Positions 5,619-11,090 of a stretch of 11,090 bases of DNA are shown piece after piece. Source of the stretch: Phycisphaerales bacterium (GTDB lineage: Bacteria > Planctomycetota > Phycisphaerae > Tepidisphaerales > Tepidisphaeraceae); NCBI GenBank assembly GCA_028288775.1, contig JAQGHP010000216.1:1-11090 (forward strand), given 5' to 3'. Below the pieces are notes generated by a model. That model was not told where the DNA came from and did no database searches. It worked only from the letters and a program-made list of their open reading frames with translations. The translations under genes and the position numbers were made by a program. Within the stretch, counting starts at the first letter, position 1, and the number at the start of each line of letters is the position of its first letter.

Positions 5619-8582
5619 GTGAAGTTGAGCACCATCGTCCTGAACGGGCAAAGACACGACGTGCATGCCGGCGAACGTCTGATCGACGTCATCAATCGTG
5701 CCGGCGTTCAGTTGCCGCAGGTGTGCTATCACCCGCAGCTTGGCCCGATTCAAACGTGCGACACCTGCATGGTCGGGGTGGACGGGAAACTCGTCCGCGC
5801 CTGCGGGGTGACGGTTTCGGACGGGATGGAGGTTTCAACGGATTCGCACGCCGCGTCGGCGGCGCAGCGGGCGGCGTTCGATCGCGTTCTCGAAAACCAC
5901 CTGCTCTATTGCACTGTCTGCGACAATAACAACGGCAACTGCACCGTCCACAACACCACCAAGATGCTTGCGGTGGAACATCAGAAGATTCCTTTCAAGC
6001 CCAAGCCCTTCGAAGTGGACAACACCAATCCCTTCTATCGCTACGACCCCGACCAGTGCCTGCTCTGCGGGCGATGTGTCGAGGCGTGCCAGAACGTCCA
6101 GGTGAACGAAACGCTTTCGATCAACTGGGAGGACGAGCACCCCCGCGTGCTGTGGGACGGCGGATCGACGATCAACGAATCGAGCTGCGTTTCCTGCGGA
6201 CATTGCGTGACGGTTTGCCCCTGCAACGCCCTGATGGAAAAATCGATGATTGGCCATGCGGGCTTCCTCACGGCCCTGCCGAAGAAGATGCTCAAGGGAA
6301 TGATCGACGTGGTGAAGGAGATCGAGCCCGAAGCGGGCTACGGCACGATCCTGAAGGTATCGGAGGCCGAGTCGGCCATGCGCGAGTCACGCGTCCGTCG
6401 GACTAAAACGGTCTGCACTTACTGCGGGGTCGGTTGCAGCTTCGATGTCTGGACGAAGGATCGGCACATCCTGAAAATCGCGCCCGAGCACGGCCCGACG
6501 AATGGAATATCAACGTGCATCAAGGGGAAATTCGGATGGGATTTCGTGAACAGCCCCGACCGGCTTACCACGCCGCTGATCCGCGAGGGGGAGAAGTTCC
6601 GTGCGGCCAGCTGGGAGGAAGCGCTTCAACTGATTGCCCGCCGATTCACGGAGATTAAGGCGAAGACCGGCCCCGATTCGCTCGCTTTCATCTCCTCGTC
6701 CAAATGCACTAATGAGGAAAGCTATTTGATGCAGAAGCTGGCCCGCGCGGTCATCGGGACCAACAACATCGATAACTGCTCGCGATATTGCCAGGCGCCC
6801 GCCACCGCGGGATTGTTTCGCACCGTTGGCCATGGGGGCGACTCCGGTTCCATCCGCGATATCGAACAGGCCGGCCTCATTCTCATCGTGGGCAGCAACA
6901 CGGCCGAGAGTCATCCCGTGCTCGCGACGCGGGTGAAAAGCTCGCACAAACTCCGCGGCCAGAAACTCATTGTCGCCGACATTCGCGAGCATGAAATGGC
7001 CCGGCGGGCCGACCTTTTCATTCGTCCTCGTCCTGGCACGGATCTGGTCTGGCTGTCGGCAGTCAGCCGCTACATCCTCGACAACGGGCTGGCACACACG
7101 GCGTTTCTCGATCAGTGGGTCAACGGCTTGGGCGACTACAAAAAAAGCCTCGAGCCTTTCACGCTGGAAGCCGCCGAGGCGGCATGCGGACTGTCCGTGG
7201 AGACATTGAAAAAAGTCGCCCACATGGTGGTCGAGGCGGACGGCGTTTGCATTCTCTGGGCGATGGGAGTGACGCAGCACACGATGGGCTCCGACACCTC
7301 GACGGCCATCTCGAACCTGTTGCTCGTCACCGGAAATTACATGCGGCCGGCGACCGGTGCATATCCGCTCCGCGGCCACAACAATGTTCAAGGCGCGAGC
7401 GACCACGGCGCAATGCCCAACAACTTCCCCGGCTATCAATCGGTGGACGATCCGCAGATCCGTCAGCGTTTCGAGTCGGCCTGGGACGTCAAGCTGCCCA
7501 CGAGCAAAGGCCTTGATAACCACGAGATGGTGGACGCCATTCAACATGGAAAGCTCAAGGCGATGTATCTTTTCGGCGAGGAAATGAGCCTCGTCGATTC
7601 CAACGCGAATTACGTGCAGGATGCGTTCGGCAAGCTCGAATTCTTCGTGGTTCAGGACATCTTCTTTAGTGAAACCTGCCGGTTCGCGGACGTCGTGCTC
7701 CCCGCCGCCCCGAGCCTGGAGAAGGAAGGAACGTTCACCAGCACGGAGCGGCGCATTCAACGGCTTTACCAAGTGTTCGAGCCGCTCGCGGGAAGCCGCC
7801 CTGACTGGCGGATCGTTCTCGACGTGGCGAACCAAATGGGCGCGGGCTGGAAATACGAGCACCCTTCCCAAATCATGGATGAAATCGCCGCGGTCGCTCC
7901 ACTGTTCGCGGGTGTCAGTTATGAGCGGCTGGAAGGGTACAAGTCGCTTCAGTGGCCCGTTGCCGCCGACGGAACCGATGAACCGCTTCTCTATACGGAG
8001 CGGTTCGCCTTTCCGGACGGAAAGGCCCGGCTGTTTCCACTTTCCTGGACCGAGCCGGCCGAGCAGCCCGATGCCGAATTTGACCTGCATCTGAACAACG
8101 GCCGATTGCTCGAGCATTTCCACGAAGGAAACCTGACCTATCGCGTCGATGGAATTCGCCAGAAGACCCCGGACACCTGGGTCGAAGTATCGCCGGCACT
8201 CGCCAGGGAACGCGGGATTGAAAGCGGGACGCAGGTGCGCCTGATATCGCGCCACGGCCAGGTGCGCGTCCGCGCACTGGTGACCGACCGCGTACACGAC
8301 CGGCAACTGTATATGCCGATGAACTCCACCCAATCGCCGGTGAACCGCCTGACTGGCAGCCATACCGACCCCGTCACGCACACGCCCGCGTACAAGGAAA
8401 CCGCCGTCCGCCTTGAAGTGTTGCCCGAAACGGCGGAAAGTCCGCTGCCGCGCATCAACTCCCGCTTTGGCCATCCCACGCCGCAACGGGGCGTAGGGGT
8501 CGAGCGGAAGTGGGCGCGATCCGACTATTCGGTTCCCGGGAACGGGCTCGTGCAGATTCAAATCCGCCGCAGGCAGGAGTAA
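5619..8582 (+). CDS. forC: Formate dehydrogenase catalytic subunit, ForC type (menaquinone-linked, non-canonical)
   Basis: A 987-residue cytoplasmic-type molybdo/tungsto-bis-PGD enzyme, predicted to oxidise formate to CO2. It starts at GTG 5619, with AAGAGG (5607-5612) 6 bases upstream; the open frame continues upstream but would overlap the small gene. Domains in order: 2Fe-2S domain (Cys36, 47, 50, 62); His-Cys 4Fe-4S site (His94, Cys98, 101, 108); two ferredoxin 4Fe-4S motifs (Cys147/150/153/157 and 190/193/196/200); molybdopterin-proximal cluster (Cys266, 269, 273, 300) with Lys302; catalytic domain; C-terminal dinucleotide-binding domain ending near residue 930. The presumed Mo ligand is Cys391 in CSRYCQAP, with Gln392 replacing the canonical histidine; the arginine matching FdhF Arg333 is Arg585 (PLRGHNNVQG). 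The Cys-Gln pair and the following DUF1641 gene match B. subtilis ForC (YjgC/YrhE). No signal peptide or twin-arginine motif. Confidence 0.93.
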   Translation: MKLSTIVLNGQRHDVHAGERLIDVINRAGVQLPQVCYHPQLGPIQTCDTCMVGVDGKLVRACGVTVSDGMEVSTDSHAASAAQRAAFDRVLENHLLYCTVCDNNNGNCTVHNTTKMLAVEHQKIPFKPKPFEVDNTNPFYRYDPDQCLLCGRCVEACQNVQVNETLSINWEDEHPRVLWDGGSTINESSCVSCGHCVTVCPCNALMEKSMIGHAGFLTALPKKMLKGMIDVVKEIEPEAGYGTILKVSEAESAMRESRVRRTKTVCTYCGVGCSFDVWTKDRHILKIAPEHGPTNGISTCIKGKFGWDFVNSPDRLTTPLIREGEKFRAASWEEALQLIARRFTEIKAKTGPDSLAFISSSKCTNEESYLMQKLARAVIGTNNIDNCSRYCQAPATAGLFRTVGHGGDSGSIRDIEQAGLILIVGSNTAESHPVLATRVKSSHKLRGQKLIVADIREHEMARRADLFIRPRPGTDLVWLSAVSRYILDNGLAHTAFLDQWVNGLGDYKKSLEPFTLEAAEAACGLSVETLKKVAHMVVEADGVCILWAMGVTQHTMGSDTSTAISNLLLVTGNYMRPATGAYPLRGHNNVQGASDHGAMPNNFPGYQSVDDPQIRQRFESAWDVKLPTSKGLDNHEMVDAIQHGKLKAMYLFGEEMSLVDSNANYVQDAFGKLEFFVVQDIFFSETCRFADVVLPAAPSLEKEGTFTSTERRIQRLYQVFEPLAGSRPDWRIVLDVANQMGAGWKYEHPSQIMDEIAAVAPLFAGVSYERLEGYKSLQWPVAADGTDEPLLYTERFAFPDGKARLFPLSWTEPAEQPDAEFDLHLNNGRLLEHFHEGNLTYRVDGIRQKTPDTWVEVSPALARERGIESGTQVRLISRHGQVRVRALVTDRVHDRQLYMPMNSTQSPVNRLTGSHTDPVTHTPAYKETAVRLEVLPETAESPLPRINSRFGHPTPQRGVGVERKWARSDYSVPGNGLVQIQIRRRQE

Positions 8583-8588
8583 TCACAG

Positions 8589-9083
8589 ATGGCTCATCCG
8601 ATCGCATTGGAATTACCGCGTGTCGATCCCCGCGTCGCGTTGCAAACGCGATTGCAGAACGCGCCCGCGGCACACGCCGAAGCGATGCTGGCCGCATACG
8701 AAGTCCTGCAAGGTCTGCATGATCGGGGAGTCCTCGAATTGGTTCGCGGCGGGCTCGGATCAAGCGAGAAGGTCCTCGAAATCGCCGTCGAATCGGCGAA
8801 ATCCCCGGCATCCATCCGTGGAATTCGCAATCTTCTGCTGCTGATCAACATGCTCGGCGAAATTGACCCCGAGGTGCTCAGGATCCTGACGCAAACAGTT
8901 CCGCAGGCATTGAAGATGATGGTCCGGGAACCCGAGCCGCCGGGATTGTGGCGGCTGATCAAGGATTTCCTTTGGAACCAGGATTTTCGCCACGGCCTGG
9001 CCGCCGTGAACACGATTCTCGAAGTGTTTGGCAGGAGCGTTTCGGGTGAGGGCAAAACGTCCGAGGATTCGGCGGCGGTATAG
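8589..9083 (+). CDS. forE: DUF1641 protein, ForE-like partner of the formate dehydrogenase
   Basis: A 164-residue protein with the DUF1641 pattern: an N-terminal helical stretch (LQGLHDRGVLELVRGGL, residues 40-56) and the hallmark IRGIRNLLLLINMLGEIDPE (76-95), as in B. subtilis YjgD/YrhD. In the ForCE complex the DUF1641 subunit binds the catalytic subunit and is required for electron transfer to menaquinone; that role is assumed here by homology. There are no cysteine cluster motifs and no obvious transmembrane helix, so it probably docks peripherally on the membrane (inference). AGGAG (8575-8579) lies 9 bases before the ATG and overlaps the end of forC; the intergenic gap is only 6 bases, implying tight co-expression. 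It is the last gene of the operon; the next gene is 141 bases away. Confidence 0.88.
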   Translation: MAHPIALELPRVDPRVALQTRLQNAPAAHAEAMLAAYEVLQGLHDRGVLELVRGGLGSSEKVLEIAVESAKSPASIRGIRNLLLLINMLGEIDPEVLRILTQTVPQALKMMVREPEPPGLWRLIKDFLWNQDFRHGLAAVNTILEVFGRSVSGEGKTSEDSAAV

Positions 9084-9102
9084 GGATCTTTATCGTTCCC
9101 TA
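9081..9102 (+). terminator. Weak hairpin at the end of forE
   Basis: TAGGGA (9081-9086, starting with the forE stop codon) pairs with TCCCTA (9097-9102) around a 10-base loop. The stem is only 6 bp, half A/T, with no following T-run, so intrinsic termination is doubtful. It is the only symmetric element found at the operon end. Confidence 0.2.
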
Positions 9103-9224
9103 ACACTATCCCGCAAAGATGGGGTCTCTGGTGTCGCATTCTCGTCCGCCTTCAGGACGAAAGAGCCACCGCCATCTGATACATTGTTCCGATACCTTGC
9201 GGTCCACCGATAGGAAAATGACTC

Positions 9225-9947
9225 ATGCGAATCGTCTCCCGATCCTCTTTGCCTGCGTTGCTGGTTCTTACCCTCCTGTGCATCAGCGCGGAGCCCGCCG
9301 CTCGTGCGCCCTACATCGCGCCGGGTGACATTGACGTGAAGGCGCTGCTGCTCGGCCCGCCGGATGACAATTCTGCCGAGCATCGGCAGGAAGTCGATGC
9401 GCTCCTGCGCTACCAGGACAGCCGAACGGCGGAGGACGTGAAGCGTTGCAAGGACGAGGAAGAGGTGACCGTCTTCGCGTTCGCGAACGTGCTCGGGTCT
9501 TGGTTCGTGGAGAAGGATTTGCCGGTCACGGTCGAGTTGATGCAGGACGTGTACAAGGAGACCAAGGCGGTGTCGGCGGCGGCGAAGAAGGAGTGGAACC
9601 GCATGCGCCCGCCGCTGGCCGATCCGCGGATCAAGCCGTGCGTGACGCTCGAGCACACGCCTTCGTTCCCCAGCGGCCACGCGACGCGCGGGATGGCGTG
9701 GGCGGTTTTGCTGGCCGAGATGTTCCCCGAGAAGCGCGATGCGCTCATGGCCCGCGGCCGCCAGATCGGCGACGACCGCGTGATCGGCGGTATGCACTAT
9801 CCGACGGATGTGGCCGCGGGGCAGAAACTTGGCGCGGAGTTCTCCAAGCGCTTGCTCGCCATCGACGCCTTCCGCACGGAACTGGACAAGGCGAAGGCGG
9901 AGTGCCTGGCGGTGCAGAAGGGCGTGGAAGTGAAGAAGGCGCAGTGA
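9225..9947 (+). CDS. PAP2-family acid phosphatase, exported
   Basis: A 240-residue phosphatase of the PAP2/class A non-specific acid phosphatase type. A signal peptide is likely at residues 1-28 (MRIVSRSS, then hydrophobic LPALLVLTLLCISA, cleavage near AEPAARA), so it acts in the periplasm. The three-part phosphatase signature is present: Lys121-x6-Arg128-Pro129 (KKEWNRMRPP), Pro-Ser-Gly-His at 149-152 (SFPSGHATRG), and Arg185-x5-His191-x3-Asp195 (DRVIGGMHYPTD). His152 and His191 are the expected catalytic pair, His191 the nucleophile. In the last motif the residue before Arg is Asp184 rather than the usual Ser. AGGA (9212-9215) precedes the ATG by 9 bases. The mature protein has two cysteines (75, 139). 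It is 141 bases from forE and probably not functionally tied to it. Physiological substrate is unknown. Confidence 0.92.
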   Translation: MRIVSRSSLPALLVLTLLCISAEPAARAPYIAPGDIDVKALLLGPPDDNSAEHRQEVDALLRYQDSRTAEDVKRCKDEEEVTVFAFANVLGSWFVEKDLPVTVELMQDVYKETKAVSAAAKKEWNRMRPPLADPRIKPCVTLEHTPSFPSGHATRGMAWAVLLAEMFPEKRDALMARGRQIGDDRVIGGMHYPTDVAAGQKLGAEFSKRLLAIDAFRTELDKAKAECLAVQKGVEVKKAQ

Positions 9948-10058
9948 TCCATGTCTGACTATGGCCGTGCCGCACGGAAGCCTGGGGGTCTGGCCTGCCT
10001 GGTTATCGCCGAGTAAACATATCCATGCGCCGCGCGTCTTAATGCGTTGAGGCGCTTG

Positions 10059-10850
10059 ATGGAAAATGCGACGACATCCAATCCGCCACCCCTTTCCTAC
10101 GCCCCGCCGCCGACGTGGCATCGGCGGCGGTTGTTTCGGCGGATCGTCCTTTGCCTGGTTCTGGTCGCGATGGCGGGGGCGGGGACACGATGGGGCCCGC
10201 GTTATTACCGGCGGGCCCAACTCCTGTACTGGCAGCGGAAGTGCATGGAGTACCGCGCGCCCGCCGATCAGGTGGTCTACGAATTGGGGCCGGGGGCGCA
10301 GGCGCTTTTCGCAGAAAGCCGGGAGTACATCTCGCTGGGGATTTCATACAATCAGCTCGCACCGGCCGGCTGCAAGCCGGTCGGCCGCGAGCCGGCTTGT
10401 TTCGCGTCCTATCGGCAAGGCGTCCTCACCATGCGGCCGAGTAGAAGCGTACTCTTCATGCACACTTTGCGGCTGCCGTCGGGCGGCGATCGGCTGGTCA
10501 TCGTCCAAGACAACTTCATGGTGGATTGGGAACCTCGATTCATCGAGGGATTTGATTTGCGGGTGAGCGTCACGGAGCCGGCGACGTGGAAATCGCCGCC
10601 GAAGGACGTGACGGCAGCACTGCCCTTCGGCTATCAAGACTCCACGCTGAAAGCGCTCCCGAATGTACGGGTATTTGCCGGCCAGCCGGACCCCGCCGAC
10701 CCGGCTCACTTTACGATCCGTTACGAGTTCAACGGCAAGCGCTACATCGTGGACGGGTGTCTTAAGGAATGGCCGGCGACCGGCACGCGGGGCGCCCGGG
10801 CGAGCGTGCTTTTTACCACGCGGCCCGAAACCGAGCCGCGGCCAAAGTGA
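10059..10850 (+). CDS. Uncharacterised single-pass membrane protein
   Basis: A 263-residue protein that I do not recognise. The N-terminus is proline-rich (NPPPLSYAPPP, residues 8-18), followed by a basic patch (HRRRLFRR, 21-28), a membrane helix (about 29-43, IVLCLVLVAMAGAGT) and a basic stretch (YYRR). The remaining 210 residues look globular and, by the positive-inside pattern, could face either side. It has no catalytic motif I can name; LFMHTLRLPSGGDRLVIVQ and FTIRYEFNGKRYIVDGCL suggest beta structure. Start at 10059 is preferred because GAGG (10049-10052) lies 6 bases upstream; an in-frame TTG at 10047 is unlikely. A set of inverted repeats (10366-10399) falls inside the gene and encodes the AGCKPVGREPAC segment. 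It faces the minus-strand gene at 10873 tail to tail. Confidence 0.8.
   Translation: MENATTSNPPPLSYAPPPTWHRRRLFRRIVLCLVLVAMAGAGTRWGPRYYRRAQLLYWQRKCMEYRAPADQVVYELGPGAQALFAESREYISLGISYNQLAPAGCKPVGREPACFASYRQGVLTMRPSRSVLFMHTLRLPSGGDRLVIVQDNFMVDWEPRFIEGFDLRVSVTEPATWKSPPKDVTAALPFGYQDSTLKALPNVRVFAGQPDPADPAHFTIRYEFNGKRYIVDGCLKEWPATGTRGARASVLFTTRPETEPRPK
10366..10399 (+). repeat. Nested GC-rich inverted repeats inside the uncharacterised gene
   Basis: CCGGCT (10366-10371) pairs with AGCCGG (10375-10380) over a GCA loop, and the same central arm, extended to CAAGCCGG (10373-10380), pairs perfectly with CCGGCTTG (10392-10399) over an 11-base loop. The two stems are mutually exclusive. The reading frame is kept and encodes GCKPVGREPAC. 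Such compact palindromic clusters can be interspersed repeats; only one copy is in this window. Confidence 0.45.
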
Positions 10851-10872
10851 GGGAAATCGTCGCGGAACAGCC

Positions 10873-11090
10873 TCAACTCCCGAACGCCGCCGTGATGCGA
10901 AGTGGATCGCCGGCCTGCATGCGCAGGTCGCGGAGCTTTACGTCGCCCAGGGACAACGCGGCCAGCGGGAACGTGCGGCCATTGATCTGCGCCAACTTCG
11001 GGCTGAGGATTTTTGAGGCCATGTCGCCCAGCATTCCCTCGCCCGTACACGTCAGGTCGGAGACCGTGGCGCTCAGCGACTCATCCACGC
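10873..11090 (-). CDS. C-terminal end of an uncharacterised protein (5' end outside window)
   Basis: The last 72 complete codons of a gene that enters from the right edge; the frame stays open to the edge, so the in-frame GTG at 11088 need not be the start. The visible sequence includes LSATVSDLTCTGEG, then INGRTFPLAALSLGDVKLRD and ends MQAGDPLRITAAFGS. Alternating hydrophobic residues suggest beta strands. The pattern is loosely reminiscent of lipid-binding DUF2993 (LmeA-like) C-termini, but the match is too weak to name. It ends 22 bases from the convergent plus-strand gene; no clear shared terminator is visible between them. Confidence 0.55.
   Translation of the reverse strand, partial: VDESLSATVSDLTCTGEGMLGDMASKILSPKLAQINGRTFPLAALSLGDVKLRDLRMQAGDPLRITAAFGS

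Noticed and set aside
6789..6791. Possible selenocysteine at the formate dehydrogenase active site
   Set aside because: The codon is TGC (cysteine), not TGA, and the frame needs no readthrough.
6510..8561. A 683-codon open frame on the minus strand
   Set aside because: It lies entirely antisense to forC, whose domain motifs are unmistakable; the antisense product is rich in Arg, His and Gly with no recognisable domain, a GC-rich shadow.
9965..9977. CCGTG-CCG-CACGG hairpin after the PAP2 gene
   Set aside because: Only 5 bp and no T-run; too weak to call a terminator.
9090..10220. A 376-codon open frame on the minus strand
   Set aside because: Antisense to the PAP2 phosphatase gene and the start of the next gene; the product is Arg/His-rich and without family features.

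Overview
The window comes from a GC-rich Gram-negative bacterium with strong Shine-Dalgarno sites (AGGAG/GAGGAG). An RND efflux pump and a secreted-type PAP2 phosphatase fit a cell with an outer membrane. A planctomycete or another environmental phylum is a guess from overall protein style; nothing here fixes the taxonomy.

Left block, minus strand (2951 down to 1): a beta-hydroxyacid-dehydrogenase-family oxidoreductase, an aldo/keto reductase and the N-terminal 302 codons of an RND efflux transporter, whose 3' end lies outside the window. They are co-directional with gaps of 81 and 30 bases, so probably one transcript. Their joint role is not evident.

A 471-base divergent intergenic region (2952-3422) has no convincing gene. 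It holds a perfect 16-bp dyad (3036-3051) and, next to the right-hand operon, a sequence matching the sigma-54 -24/-12 promoter at 11 of 13 specified positions with exact GG-N10-GC spacing (3369-3385).

Central block, plus strand (3423-9083), the most interesting part: a five-gene formate module. In order it encodes a small luciferase-domain (DUF5519-like) protein, an OFA-family (oxalate/formate antiporter-type) MFS transporter, a 56-residue single-helix protein resembling the 'MFS transporter small subunit', a 987-residue molybdopterin formate dehydrogenase catalytic subunit and a DUF1641 protein. The last two match the non-canonical ForC-ForE formate:menaquinone oxidoreductase described in Bacillus subtilis, including the diagnostic Cys-Gln in place of Cys-His at the molybdenum site. 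The likely logic is formate or small-carboxylate import by the transporter pair, oxidation by ForC in the cytoplasm and electron delivery through ForE to menaquinone. Sigma-54 control would parallel the formate regulon of enteric bacteria.

Right block (9225-11090): a PAP2 acid phosphatase with a signal peptide, an unrecognised membrane-anchored protein containing a short cluster of competing inverted repeats, and the C-terminal end of an unrecognised minus-strand gene entering from the right edge. No tRNA, rRNA, insertion sequence or CRISPR array was seen.
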